Origin: Candidatus Accumulibacter proximus
GTDB taxonomy: Bacteria; Pseudomonadota; Gammaproteobacteria; Burkholderiales; Rhodocyclaceae
Direction: 5' to 3'
Length of the DNA stretch: 64,000 nt
Assembly: GCA_016709675.1 (NCBI GenBank)
Contig: JADJMH010000001.1
Coordinates: 248,001 to 312,000 of the forward strand
This document shows, piece after piece, positions 49,912-59,274 of this stretch. The position numbers were made by a program, and so were the translations under genes. The notes beneath the pieces were generated by a model. It made no database searches. It had not been told where the DNA came from and was given only the letters and a program-made list of their open reading frames with translations. How positions within the stretch are numbered: the stretch's first letter is position 1; every line of letters starts with the position of its first letter.

Positions 49912-51272
49912 GTCTCTTCCTCTGCCGGCGCATCCTCGGCCGCTACGAGGTCTTCAAGATCACCCAGCCGCAGCTGTGCTTCGATCACCGGCAGGGCTTC
50001 AACCCCTTTCAGCTTGCGCTCGATCTGTCGCGTCCGGACTCCCGCCGATTCGATGCTCCTACTTGCCTGCTCAAGCTTGCGACGGGTTACCTCAAGGGCC
50101 TCGCCGAACTTGCCAAACTCGGTCTTGACCGCACCCAGAACCGCCCACACCTCGGACGAGCGGCGCTCGATGGCCAGCGTGCGGAAACCCATCTGCAGAC
50201 TGTTGAGCAGGGCGGCCAGCGTCGTCGGCCCGGCGATGCAGATTCTCAGATCGCGCTGCAGGCCGTCAACCAGCCCCGGTCGCCGCAGGGCTTCAGCGTA
50301 CAGACCCTCGGTCGGCAGATACAGGATCGCAAAATCCGTCGTATACGGCGGCTCGACGTACTTGTCTCGAATCTTTCTCGCCTCGTCGCGCAGGCGCACT
50401 TCCAGCGCCTTGATCGCCGTCTCGAGCGCCGCCGGATCGGCTCGCTCCTGCGCCTCGAGCAGGCGCTGATAGTCTTCGAGCGGGAACTTTGCATCGATCG
50501 GCAGCCACACCGGCCGTTGTTCGTCTTCGCCCATCGCCAGCCCGGGCAGACGTATGGCAAACTCCACCCGATCGAGACTGTCTGGCCGTGTTGCCACGTT
50601 CTTGGCGTACTGCTCGGCGGTCAGCAGTTGATCCAGCAGCGCCTCCAGCTGCACCTCACCCCAGGTACCGCGCGTCTTGACGTTGGTCAGAACCCGCTTC
50701 AGGTCACCAACGCCGGTCGCCAGCGTCTGCATCTCGCCAAGCCCTCGATGGACCTGTTCGAGGCGATCGCTGACCAGCTTGAAGGAGTCACCAAGCCGCT
50801 GCTCGAGCGTCGCATGCAGCTTTTCATCGACCGTTCGACGCATCTCTTCGAGCTTGAGCGCATTGTCGCTCTGCATCGCGGCGAGCCGTGCCTCAAGGGC
50901 CAGCCGCAGGCTCTCGAAACGCTGCTCATTGCTGTTGGTCAGGCGCGACAGTTGCTGCGCAAAGGACTCCAGTTGCTGCGCCTGCAATTTGCCGAGCTGG
51001 GCCAGTTGCGCGGCAAGTGTCTGTGCCAGGCGGCTCAGCGACAGCGACTGCTCCTCCCGGTCGCTGCGCGCGGCGTTTGCCGCCTCCTGCCGTCCCCGGG
51101 CTAGTTCCTGGCGCAGTTCGCGCTCGAATCGATCAAGACCTCCCTGGATGTCGCGCCAGCGTGCGTCAAGCATTGCGCGCGCCAGCCCGGCGCGTACCAG
51201 CACCAGAGCCTGCAGCGCAATCACCACGATGCCAATCGCCAGCGCGACATACAGCAGGCCGCCCTCAGTCAT
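49908..51272 (-). CDS. rmuC: DNA recombination protein RmuC
   Basis: This 454-residue protein has an N-terminal membrane anchor (LYVALAIGIVVIALQALVLV), a long coiled coil (residues 60-170), then the RmuC domain: NVKTRGTWGEVQLEALLDQL, AIRLPGLAMGEDEQRPVWLP, IDAKFPLEDYQRLLEAQERA, YTTDFAILYLPTEGLYAEAL. RmuC limits inversions at short inverted repeats and is a predicted nuclease-like protein. The kinase gene follows with a four-base overlap (ATGA), so the two are coupled. Confidence 0.93.
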   Translation of the reverse strand: MTEGGLLYVALAIGIVVIALQALVLVRAGLARAMLDARWRDIQGGLDRFERELRQELARGRQEAANAARSDREEQSLSLSRLAQTLAAQLAQLGKLQAQQLESFAQQLSRLTNSNEQRFESLRLALEARLAAMQSDNALKLEEMRRTVDEKLHATLEQRLGDSFKLVSDRLEQVHRGLGEMQTLATGVGDLKRVLTNVKTRGTWGEVQLEALLDQLLTAEQYAKNVATRPDSLDRVEFAIRLPGLAMGEDEQRPVWLPIDAKFPLEDYQRLLEAQERADPAALETAIKALEVRLRDEARKIRDKYVEPPYTTDFAILYLPTEGLYAEALRRPGLVDGLQRDLRICIAGPTTLAALLNSLQMGFRTLAIERRSSEVWAVLGAVKTEFGKFGEALEVTRRKLEQASRSIESAGVRTRQIERKLKGVEALPVIEAQLRLGDLEDLVAAEDAPAEEET

Positions 51273-51324
51273 GCGCCGCCTCTTTCAGGTAAAGGCTTGA
51301 TCGACCGACAACTGCCAGGAGGTC

Positions 51325-54300
51325 CTATTTCAAGGACATGACCACCCGGCTTTCCTTGCCCGGTGCGGCCGATTCCGACTTGCCGTCTGACGCTGCGAGC
51401 TTCGCCGGCAGCAGGAACAGACGTTCTGCGGGAACTTCATGCGCAACCAGCCAGTCAAGCACGGCTTTTGCCCGCCGATCGGCAAGATGACGCAGGTCCT
51501 CCTCATCGACGGTGGAGTTGGCCAGGATCAGCTTCTCCATTTCCTCTACCGGCAGCCCCTTCACCAAGCCAATCAGATTGCGCGGCTTGGGGAATTTTTC
51601 GGCGCGGTAGACCTGCTCAAGCAGGACCGGGTACTCTTTCGAGCTGACCTCGACAGCGTCCGCCGAGCCGCTCTCGACGGCCTTCTTCGTCAGCTCCTCC
51701 CGTTTCAACGCCCGCACCTTGCGCTCCAGACGAGTACGTTTCAATCCCTCGGGGTCGCTCTCAGGGTCAGCATGCCCTTCGATTTCAAGTCTCAGCGCTG
51801 GTCGGTCGATCAACGCCCTGGCCAGATTCTCCAGGCGCTGCTGCGCCGGCTGCGTGATGGCCGCCCGTCCGGCATCGAATTCGATTTGCGACAGATCCTC
51901 GCCGCCGGCAAAGACCGACCCCAGCAAGGCAAAGGGCGAGGTCACTGCCTTGACCAGCAGGTTGACGATCACCTTGACGACCAAGCCGCCGACACTGAAC
52001 TCAGGATCATCTAGCGAACCGGCAATCGGCAGATTGATGTCGATCTCGCCCTTCAAGTTCTTGAGCAAGGCCACAGCAAGCGTCACCGGCAGCTTGGTGG
52101 CGTCGGGGCTCTCGACCGCCTCGCCGAAGGTGAGCTGATCAAGAAACACCCGGTTCTCGGCGACCAGCTGCCTGTTCTCGATCTTGTACTTGACGAACAG
52201 CGACAACTTGCCTTTCTCGATCGCATAGCCGGCATACTTTGCCGAGTACGGCGACAGCGAGGTCATCTCGATGCCCTTGATATCGGCCTGCAGGTCGAGA
52301 TAGGGGACAGCCGACAGCGGGTTGAGTCGCCCGCTGACGTTCAGCGGCGCGATATTGTCATAAGTGCCGCGCAGCTCGAGAGTCGCGACGCTATCAGCCG
52401 CCGATGACAGCCCGCTGATGGTGCCACCGATTTTCTTCAGATTCGCCGAGTAATTCGGCTTGATGAAATTGTCGCTGAATCTGATATCGCCACCCTGCAG
52501 CGTGATCTTTCCGATCTTTACCGGCAGCGGCGACTTGCCGGCGGCAGCCACCGGTGCGACGGCCTTGCCGTCCCCGGCAACCACCGCTGGCGCCCCTGCA
52601 GCCGGCGCCGCTTCGCTCTGGCGAACAATTTGCAGCAGGTTGAGCTTGCCTTCACGATTGATGATCACACGGGCAAAGAAATCGGCCAACGCCACTTCGC
52701 CGATCGACACCGAATCGGGATTCAGACGCAGGTCGAGCTTGGCCAGATAAAGGGACTTCCACTTCAGGAAATCGGCAGAATTGAGCTTGTCGACCGCGTG
52801 GAAATCGCCCACCGTCACCTGCCCGGTGAAACCCCCGCTCAGCCCCGCGCGATCTGCTGCCGTCGCCGTGGGCGCCTGACGCAACTGGACGGCACCATCC
52901 AGCGCCACTTGGCCACGTGTGACATCGATGTTCAAGTGCTCGGTAAAGTAAGGCTGCAGCGGCAGCAGTTGCAGGGCCTTGACCGCCACCTTGAGGTCTG
53001 CATCAAACGGGAAGGCCTGGATACTACCACCCGCCTCGATCTCGCCCTTTCCATTCAGCCTGAAACGAGTCGTCAGCTTGGCGATACTGCCGGCCTTGGT
53101 GGACAGATTCTCGGCGTCGACGTTCATCCCTTCAATCGTGTGCGTCGCCGCCGGCGACACGGCAGCATCCTCGAAGCGCAGCCCGATGTCTTCGCCATGA
53201 AACTTGCCGACGGTCACCTTCCAGGGAGCCGCGGCATCCTTCTGCGAGGCCGCGACAACGCGCAAGGCAGGGGGCTGCACAAAGTCGATGCTGCCGTCAG
53301 CAGCGCGCCGGATCAGCAGCCCGCCGCCACGCCCGGACAGTTCATCGATCACCACCTCGCGCTGCGCGAGGTCGAGCCGTCCTCCCTTGACCGACACAGC
53401 GCTGCCCTTGAGCCACGGCTCGGCCTGCAAGCGCCACGCCGCATCGAACTCGGCCGGTGGGCCACCCTTGCTGGTGAGCTTTCGCACGCCGAGATCAAGC
53501 CCTTCGATGCTCGCGGTGAACGGCTTGCCATGCGACTCGTCCAGCCAACGCAGAGCGCCGCCCGTCACCTTCAGCTCGCCCAGCGACCACTCTGGCGGCG
53601 GAGACTTGTCCAGCCCCTTCGCCTTCGGCGCCGCAGTACCACTGGCGGCGAATTCCTTGCTGAAGAACTCGATCCAGTTGATCGTTCCCTGCCGACTGAC
53701 CCGCGCATGAATCGCCGGAGAATCGACTGACACGCGGTCGATCACGAACCGCTGCCGCAGCGGATCCAGCGTACCGATGAGCAGATCCAGACGCTTGAGA
53801 GAAACCAGTGGCGCCCCGGAAGTATCGCTGACCTCCACATCCTTGATCACCAGGCTGCCCGACAGTGCCAGCGCCGGCTGGCTGTCGGCCTGCCGGCGGA
53901 AGCTGAGCGTCAGGTCACTATCGAGCCCGCCGGAAACCCACTGGATGGGCAAGCGTATCGGCAGGTAATCAAGATACTTGCCCAGTTGCACGTCACGAAA
54001 ATCAAGCGCCAGTTGGCTTTCCATGGCCTCGGCGAAAGGTCTGCTCCTGCCCTGGACGATCAGCGGCGAACCGTTGATCGACGCAGAGAACGCAGGCTCG
54101 ACGAAGATCTCGGTGGCCGACGGCAAGCTGGAGACAAAAGGCAAGGCAATGGTGACATCGCTGATGACGTGCTTTTCGCCAAGCAACTGGTCGTCGAAGT
54201 CGATCCGGGCGCCGCTGATCTGGATGTTGTTGAGCGAAAACGCCGGCGTCGGGTCGTCGGACGATGGCCTGGCCAGGAACTCGTCGATCAGATCAGAGAA

Positions 54301-54693
54301 GTTGAAGCGTCCGTCGGGCAGGCGGACGACCCGCAACGCCGGACCGACGAGCTTCAGCTCGCTGATCACCGGCCCGCCACGAAAGATTGAACTGGACTCG
54401 ACGTTGAAATACAACTGGTCAAAGCCCGCCACCTTCTCGCTCCCGCCCTTCTCCTGGACCGCAAGGCCGTCAACTTGCACCGACAGAGTGTAGGGGTTTA
54501 TGCTGATGCCTTCGACGGTTACCGGCCGCTGCAAGGCCTTGGCAAGCTGTTCGACGAGGATCGATTTGACGACCGGTGGCAGAACCAGAAAGCCGAGCAC
54601 GCCGATGACGAGCAACACCAGCGCGATGCGCAGCCCGTATTTCTTGATGCTCATGGAGGCAGTCGCCCCGGATGCAGCGGTTGTTTCAGTCAT
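51325..54693 (-). CDS. DUF748 protein with C-terminal OmpA-like domain
   Basis: This 1122-residue protein starts MTETTAASGATASMSIKKYG with one N-terminal membrane helix (IALVLLVIGVLGFLVLPPVV). AsmA/DUF748-type repeats follow (RPVTVEGISINPYTLSVQVD, then GKITLQGGDIRFSDNFIKPN). The C-terminus has an OmpA-like segment (IEFDAGRAAITQPAQQRLEN, RLEIEGHADPESD). Such proteins span the periplasm and are thought to help move lipids to the outer membrane. The start at 54,693 is preferred because the 130 codons further upstream are antisense to the response-regulator gene. Confidence 0.85.
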   Translation of the reverse strand: MTETTAASGATASMSIKKYGLRIALVLLVIGVLGFLVLPPVVKSILVEQLAKALQRPVTVEGISINPYTLSVQVDGLAVQEKGGSEKVAGFDQLYFNVESSSIFRGGPVISELKLVGPALRVVRLPDGRFNFSDLIDEFLARPSSDDPTPAFSLNNIQISGARIDFDDQLLGEKHVISDVTIALPFVSSLPSATEIFVEPAFSASINGSPLIVQGRSRPFAEAMESQLALDFRDVQLGKYLDYLPIRLPIQWVSGGLDSDLTLSFRRQADSQPALALSGSLVIKDVEVSDTSGAPLVSLKRLDLLIGTLDPLRQRFVIDRVSVDSPAIHARVSRQGTINWIEFFSKEFAASGTAAPKAKGLDKSPPPEWSLGELKVTGGALRWLDESHGKPFTASIEGLDLGVRKLTSKGGPPAEFDAAWRLQAEPWLKGSAVSVKGGRLDLAQREVVIDELSGRGGGLLIRRAADGSIDFVQPPALRVVAASQKDAAAPWKVTVGKFHGEDIGLRFEDAAVSPAATHTIEGMNVDAENLSTKAGSIAKLTTRFRLNGKGEIEAGGSIQAFPFDADLKVAVKALQLLPLQPYFTEHLNIDVTRGQVALDGAVQLRQAPTATAADRAGLSGGFTGQVTVGDFHAVDKLNSADFLKWKSLYLAKLDLRLNPDSVSIGEVALADFFARVIINREGKLNLLQIVRQSEAAPAAGAPAVVAGDGKAVAPVAAAGKSPLPVKIGKITLQGGDIRFSDNFIKPNYSANLKKIGGTISGLSSAADSVATLELRGTYDNIAPLNVSGRLNPLSAVPYLDLQADIKGIEMTSLSPYSAKYAGYAIEKGKLSLFVKYKIENRQLVAENRVFLDQLTFGEAVESPDATKLPVTLAVALLKNLKGEIDINLPIAGSLDDPEFSVGGLVVKVIVNLLVKAVTSPFALLGSVFAGGEDLSQIEFDAGRAAITQPAQQRLENLARALIDRPALRLEIEGHADPESDPEGLKRTRLERKVRALKREELTKKAVESGSADAVEVSSKEYPVLLEQVYRAEKFPKPRNLIGLVKGLPVEEMEKLILANSTVDEEDLRHLADRRAKAVLDWLVAHEVPAERLFLLPAKLAASDGKSESAAPGKESRVVMSLK

Positions 54694-54852
54694 GGCAACG
54701 GACCACAGGCTGGCTGGGGAAAGCGTCAATTTAGCACGAAGAGGCCTTGCCCGCACTCGCTTGCCGACCGACGACGGATGGCGAGGCCGATACCGGATTG
54801 CCGCCAGCCGTCTGCCGCCGCTGACTCCAACCACTTCCCAGCAACACGGACA

Positions 54853-55263
54853 ATGAATGCGTCGTTGCCGCCCAGGGTCGTCATCGTCGATGACAACGAC
54901 CTCATGCGAACGCTGCTGCGCGGCATCCTGCGCGATAACGAATACCAGGTCGTCGGCGAAGCGAAGAACGGGATCGGCGCTCTCGAACTCACCGAACGCC
55001 TGCGGCCTGACATCATCTGCATGGATGTGATCATGCCCGAGATGGGTGGCCTCGAAGCGCTGCAGGCGATCAAGGCCATGCACCCCGAAATCATCGTCGT
55101 GATGCTTACCGGCAGTCCAACCGTCAAGAACGTCCGCGAATCGATTCAGGGCGGCGCCAGTGGCCTGATCATCAAGCCGTTCAACCCCGGCAAGGTGCTC
55201 GACACCGTCAGCCGAGCCTGGCAGTCAGCCAGGCGACCAGCCGCGCCGCAGCAAGCGCTCTGA
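54853..55263 (+). CDS. Single-domain response regulator (CheY-like)
   Basis: This 136-residue receiver has RVVIVDDNDLMRTLLRGIL (DD pair), RPDIICMDVIMPEMGGLEAL (phospho-acceptor Asp), VVMLTGSP (Thr) and GLIIKPFNPGKVLD (Lys), all required residues. There is no output domain, so it signals by protein-protein contact like CheY. No kinase is adjacent. It is divergent from the DUF748 gene with 160 bp between. Confidence 0.9.
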   Translation: MNASLPPRVVIVDDNDLMRTLLRGILRDNEYQVVGEAKNGIGALELTERLRPDIICMDVIMPEMGGLEALQAIKAMHPEIIVVMLTGSPTVKNVRESIQGGASGLIIKPFNPGKVLDTVSRAWQSARRPAAPQQAL

Positions 55264-55271
55264 AGCAGCCT

Positions 55272-56033
55272 TCAGAAGCCGTTCTTCCACTCGCGCAACG
55301 CCGCAAACACCGCCACCTCATCCGCCGCTGCAGGCACCCTGCGGCGTGCTGATGCTGCCACTTCCGGTTCGCCGCAACGCAGGAAGGGGTTGCTCGCCTT
55401 TTCAATCGCCATCGTCGACGGCACCGTCGCCAAGCCTCTGGCGCGAGCCCGCGCGACCTCGTCCACCCGGCTTTGCAGCTGCAGATTGCCCGGCTCGACC
55501 GCCAGTGCAAAGCGCAGATTCGCCTCGGTGTATTCGTGTGCGCAATAAACCGCCGTGTCATCCGGCAGCGCCGCCAGCCGCGCCAGCGAATCGGCCATCA
55601 GCGCGGCCGTCCCCTCGAATAGACGACCACAGCCGCCGGCGAACAAGGTATCGCCACAGAACACGCAGCCTGCGCCATAATACGCAATGTGCCCGAGCGT
55701 ATGTCCGGGCACCGCGATCACCTGAAACTCGACGTCACAGGCCGCGATGCGTACCGTCTCGCCGCCAGATAGAGGCCTGCTGAGGCCGGCAATCGACTCC
55801 GCCGCCGGACCAAAGACCTCGGCCGGATGGTGCGCCAGCAACTCCGCCACCCCACCCTGATGATCGGCATGGTGATGGGTGACAAGAATGCTGGTCAGCG
55901 ACAGCCCTTCCCGGTCAAGCACATCCAGCACCGGGCGCGCATCGCCGGGGTCGACGACGGCCGCTGATGCGCCTTTGCGCAGCAGCCAGATGTAGTTATC
56001 CTTGAAGGCTGGAATACGGATGACGTTGAACAT
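55272..56033 (-). CDS. gloB: Hydroxyacylglutathione hydrolase (glyoxalase II)
   Basis: This 253-residue protein has the MBL-fold zinc motif ILVTHHHADHQGG (THHHADH), VIAVPGHTLGHIAYYGAGCV, VFCGDTLFAGGCGRLFEG and VYCAHEYTEANLRFAL, plus the C-terminal helical domain (KASNPFLRCGEPEV) that binds glutathione thioesters. It converts S-lactoylglutathione to lactate. It is divergent from the methyltransferase gene with only 9 bp between. Confidence 0.95.
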   Translation of the reverse strand: MFNVIRIPAFKDNYIWLLRKGASAAVVDPGDARPVLDVLDREGLSLTSILVTHHHADHQGGVAELLAHHPAEVFGPAAESIAGLSRPLSGGETVRIAACDVEFQVIAVPGHTLGHIAYYGAGCVFCGDTLFAGGCGRLFEGTAALMADSLARLAALPDDTAVYCAHEYTEANLRFALAVEPGNLQLQSRVDEVARARARGLATVPSTMAIEKASNPFLRCGEPEVAASARRRVPAAADEVAVFAALREWKNGF

Positions 56034-56042
56034 TGGTGAATT

Positions 56043-56783
56043 TTGGAAGAACTGCAGAAAATGTCAATTCCTGGCCTCGACGCCTGGCTGCAAAGCCCCC
56101 AAGGGCGCTATGTCATGGCCTGGGAGCAAGCCAGGATCGATGCCGTGGTGGCCGACCTTTTCGGCTACCATGCGCTCCAGCTGGGTCTGCCGCAACGCGA
56201 ACTGCTGCTCCACAACCGCATCCCGCTGCGCCAGGTGGTCAGCGACTCAGGCACGGTTGACGTCCTCTGCGACCTGCGTCAACTGCCCTTCGCCGCGCAC
56301 AGCATCGATCTGGTGGTAATGGCGCACGCGCTCGAATTCCATGACGACCCGCACCAGATTCTGCGCGAGGTCGAACGTATACTGATTCCCGAAGGGGAAC
56401 TGATCATTACGGGTTTCAACCCGATCTCGATGTGGGGCCTGCGCCAACGGCTTCCCAACTGCCCTGGCGACTTCCCCTGGCATGGTCAGTATCTCTCGGT
56501 GCGACGTCTCAAGGACTGGCTGCAACTGCTGGGGTTCGAGGTTGAACGCGGCAGCTTTGGCTGTTACTCGCCGCCGTGTACCCACGAACGCTGGCTACAG
56601 CGCTGGCACTTCATGGAAAGCGCCGGTGATCGCTGGTGGACCTTTGCCGGCGGCGTTTACCTGTTGCGCGCGATCAAACGCGTCCATGGCATGCGCCTCA
56701 TACTGCCCAGCTGGAAACAGCAGCGGTCGCCGCGAAAGGCACTGTCCGCTGTCAGCAAAAAGGAGGCTCCGCATGAGCGATGA
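56043..56783 (+). CDS. SAM-dependent methyltransferase
   Basis: This 246-residue protein has a degenerate class I methyltransferase fold: [40 protein letters not shown] and [20 protein letters not shown]. The usual glycine-rich motif I is weak. It belongs to the methyltransferase family that in betaproteobacteria lies between gloB and rnhA; the substrate is unknown. The start may be MSIPGL 18 bp downstream. The rnhA start lies within its 3' end. Confidence 0.8.
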   Translation: MEELQKMSIPGLDAWLQSPQGRYVMAWEQARIDAVVADLFGYHALQLGLPQRELLLHNRIPLRQVVSDSGTVDVLCDLRQLPFAAHSIDLVVMAHALEFHDDPHQILREVERILIPEGELIITGFNPISMWGLRQRLPNCPGDFPWHGQYLSVRRLKDWLQLLGFEVERGSFGCYSPPCTHERWLQRWHFMESAGDRWWTFAGGVYLLRAIKRVHGMRLILPSWKQQRSPRKALSAVSKKEAPHER

Positions 56784-57234
56784 AGAAGTCGTCACCATCC
56801 ACGCCGACGGCGGCTGCCGAGGTAACCCGGGACCCGGCGGCTGGGGAGCGCTGCTGCAAGCAGGAGACCGCGAGAAAGAGCTCTGGGGAAGCGAACCGGC
56901 CACCACCAACAACCGGATGGAACTCACTGCGGCCATACGCGCACTCGAAGCGCTCAAGAAACCCTCAACAGTTCATCTGCATACCGACTCGCAGTACCTG
57001 CAGAAAGGCATCAGCGAGTGGATTCGCAACTGGAAGCGCAACGGCTGGCGCACCGCCAGCAAGCAGCCGGTGAAGAACGCCGACCTCTGGCAGCGTCTTG
57101 ACGAGTTGGCTGCCCGGCACCAGATCAAATGGTGCTGGGTCAAGGGTCACGCAGGACACGCCGGCAACGAAAGGGCCGATGCTCTGGCCAATCGCGCCAT
57201 GGACGAACTGCAGCGCACCCGCGACTGCCAATAG
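56773..57234 (+). CDS. rnhA: Ribonuclease HI
   Basis: This 153-residue enzyme has the four catalytic residues in context: [20 protein letters not shown] (Asp), [18 protein letters not shown] (Glu), [14 protein letters not shown] (Asp), and [13 protein letters not shown] (Asp), plus [13 protein letters not shown] (His). It degrades RNA in RNA:DNA hybrids. AGGAGGCTCCGC precedes the ATG. It overlaps the methyltransferase gene by 11 bp. Confidence 0.95.
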   Translation: MSDEEVVTIHADGGCRGNPGPGGWGALLQAGDREKELWGSEPATTNNRMELTAAIRALEALKKPSTVHLHTDSQYLQKGISEWIRNWKRNGWRTASKQPVKNADLWQRLDELAARHQIKWCWVKGHAGHAGNERADALANRAMDELQRTRDCQ

Positions 57235-57255
57235 CTCAAGCAACGGAAAGCGCCC

Positions 57256-57975
57256 ATGCGCCAGATCTTCCTCGATACTGAAACGACCGGCCTGGAGCAC
57301 AAGCTGGGGCACCGCATCATCGAAATCGCCGGTGTCGAGATGCGCAACCGGCGATTGACCAGCCGGCACTTCCACAGCTATCTGAACCCGGAACGAGAGA
57401 TTGACACCGGCGCCCTCTCGGTGCATGGAATCAGCCGCGAGTTTCTCCTCGACAAACCGCGTTTTGCCGACATCGCTGCCGAATTTCTCGACTTCGTACG
57501 CGGGGCCGAACTGGTCATCCACAACGCCCCCTTCGACATTGGCTTCCTCAACGCCGAGCTCGCTCTGCTCGACATGGCCCCGGTCGACACGGTCTGCCAC
57601 GGCGTCAGCGATACGCTGCGCATGGCCAAGGAGCTTCACCCCGGCAAGAAGAACAACCTCAACGCACTCTGCGAACGCTACGGGGTCGACAACTCGCACC
57701 GCACCCTGCATGGCGCCTTGCTCGATGCGGAGATTCTGGCCGAGGTCTATCTCGCGATGACCCGTGGTCAGGAAAGCCTGATCATCGACCTAGGTGACGA
57801 AAACCCTGGCGGGATCGAGGCGGCGCGAAAAACGTCCTGCAGCAGCCAACGCCAAACACAGATCGTCAGGCGCGCCAGCCCGGAAGAACTTGCCGAACAC
57901 GGGCAGGTATTGGCCGCCATCGACCAGGCGAGCAAGGGCAAGTGTCTGTGGCTGCATGGCGACACCGGCAGCTGA
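57256..57975 (+). CDS. dnaQ: DNA polymerase III epsilon subunit
   Basis: This 239-residue 3'-5' exonuclease has ExoI FLDTETTGLEHKLGHRI (DxE), ExoII VIHNAPFDIGFLNAELAL and ExoIII HRTLHGALLDAEILAEVYLA, and a C-terminal part that binds the alpha subunit. It proofreads during replication. It follows rnhA by 21 bp, the standard rnhA-dnaQ pair. Confidence 0.95.
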   Translation: MRQIFLDTETTGLEHKLGHRIIEIAGVEMRNRRLTSRHFHSYLNPEREIDTGALSVHGISREFLLDKPRFADIAAEFLDFVRGAELVIHNAPFDIGFLNAELALLDMAPVDTVCHGVSDTLRMAKELHPGKKNNLNALCERYGVDNSHRTLHGALLDAEILAEVYLAMTRGQESLIIDLGDENPGGIEAARKTSCSSQRQTQIVRRASPEELAEHGQVLAAIDQASKGKCLWLHGDTGS

Positions 57976-58111
57976 TTCGACGCAGGGCGATTGCCAGCAC
58001 CGCGCAACCCCATACCGGCCGAGGGTGCGCCGCCCACACCACAGCCTTGCGCAGCGCGCGCCGCGCGACCGGCATCGGCAGAGAGCTGTTCGTGCGAGCA
58101 AGTACCGTGAA

Positions 58112-58489
58112 TCAGCTGTCGCCGGGTGTCTCGGGCGCCCGCCTTGGCCGTCGAACGTGTCGTTTCGGCGGCCGCGCGTCGGGCGAGCGCGCATCAGGCT
58201 GAGCCTCCGACCCTGCTTCAGGTCTGGCAGCGGGCGGCCGTGGGCCAGGAGGCCTGGGTCCGCTCTTCCGTTGTTCCGGACGCCGACCGTTGCCGGGTGC
58301 ACCCTGGCGCCGCTCCTGTTGCCGATCGGGCTGTCTGTCCAAAGGCCTGTCCGACTCACGGTTTCCCGGAGCGAGCGTGATCTCGATCTCGATGATTTCA
58401 TCCCACTGCTCGTCGGTGCGATCGCGCTCGGGGATGCTGAGAAGTTCGCGGAGCCGACGCCGCGGATCCAGAGGGGGCGTTTCATTCAT
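58112..58489 (-). CDS. Conserved hypothetical protein with low-complexity tail
   Basis: This 125-residue protein starts MNETPPLDPRRRLRELLSIP. A helical N-terminal part (ERDRTDEQWDEIIEIEITLA) is followed by a Pro/Arg/Gln-rich tail (residues 50-125). The N-terminal motif is shared with small betaproteobacterial proteins of unknown function. The start at 58,489 is chosen over 58,528 because the family resemblance begins there. Confidence 0.6.
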   Translation of the reverse strand: MNETPPLDPRRRLRELLSIPERDRTDEQWDEIIEIEITLAPGNRESDRPLDRQPDRQQERRQGAPGNGRRPEQRKSGPRPPGPRPPAARPEAGSEAQPDARSPDARPPKRHVRRPRRAPETPGDS

Positions 58490-58640
58490 GTTGCCATTAT
58501 GACTCACACAATGGCTGTCGTTCAACAAGCATGAACGTTACGGGGGTCAAGACGGCCACTAACCAGCCGCAGGCGGCCTGAAACAGCCCCGGTGGCGGGA
58601 AAAACCAATCGCGATGGTGCGGCACAAGAGCAGTCTCTGA

Positions 58641-58668
58641 AAAAGGCCCGCCGCGAGGCGGGCCTTTT
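58641..58668. terminator. Strong bidirectional terminator
   Basis: aaaaggcccgcc-gcga-ggcgggcctttt is a perfect 12-bp inverted repeat with A and T runs at its edges. It lies 80 bp after the stop of the minus-strand gene at 58,750. Confidence 0.9.
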
Positions 58669-58749
58669 AATTCCCCGACACCCCGGAGTAACCCAAGGAT
58701 CGGCGGACTCGATGATGCCGGTCACCGCGGCAGGAGAACCAGCCAATGA

Positions 58750-59034
58750 TCAGTGCTGAGCCCGCAGGCTGGCAGCAAAAGTGGTCTGCAGAACTTCCGG
58801 AAACTGGAAGCGTGCGAGGGTGTTGTGAATATCTGCCTCGTTAATGCCGCCACTGCCATCCTGAAAGCGAATGCCGAGCGGTCGGCCGTTGGCGGCCAAG
58901 GTGGCGAAAGCAAAGCGCCAGCGCTGCGCTTCGGCGAGCCGCTCACGCAGCTCGTTTTCATTGCTGATCTCCACGCCCGCCTGCTTAAGTGAATCAAGGA
59001 ACTGGTCAAAAGACTCGCTGCTTAAACTACCCAT
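58750..59034 (-). CDS. Hypothetical 94-residue protein
   Basis: The protein starts MGSLSSESFDQFLDSLKQAG after CAGGAGAACATA. It contains ISNENELRERLAEAQRWRFA and GGINEADIHNTLARFQFPEV. No family is recognised with confidence; it is helix-rich and lacks a signal peptide. A strong terminator follows 80 bp downstream, so it appears to be a real, monocistronic gene. Confidence 0.65.
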   Translation of the reverse strand: MGSLSSESFDQFLDSLKQAGVEISNENELRERLAEAQRWRFAFATLAANGRPLGIRFQDGSGGINEADIHNTLARFQFPEVLQTTFAASLRAQH

Positions 59035-59115
59035 TATGTTCTCCTGTCGAAGTCTACTTGCGTGCCACCCATGGGGCGAATAACGCTCGCTCCGGATAGC
59101 GGTTGACAAGAGTCA

Positions 59116-59253
59116 TCAAGAAAGCAGATTCCTTGAAGACGTCGGCTTTTCGCAGTTGGTCTGCTGCTGTCGGGAAACAGTGAGATTGAGTTCTTCCAGC
59201 AGGTCCTCGGCCAGACTGATCCGGGATTCGACTTCGGCAAGACGTTCTCGCAT
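59116..59253 (-). CDS. slyX: SlyX-like coiled-coil protein (short)
   Basis: A 45-codon frame reads MRERLAEVESRISLAEDLLE, then ELNLTVSRQQQ, which matches the heptad-rich N-terminal part of SlyX (LAELESRLAFQE..IEELN.TV). Usual SlyX length is about 70. After QQQ the natural continuation (DQLRKADVFKESAF) lies in another frame, so one base may be wrong or the gene is decaying. Function of SlyX is unknown. Confidence 0.6.
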   Translation of the reverse strand: MRERLAEVESRISLAEDLLEELNLTVSRQQQTNCEKPTSSRNLLS

Positions 59254-59274
59254 GGCTGAATCTCCGGCGCTGGA

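Noticed and set aside
54694..55083. N-terminal extension of the DUF748 protein by 130 codons
   Set aside because: It is antisense to the response regulator gene and lacks membrane or family features; the membrane anchor follows the ATG at 54,693.
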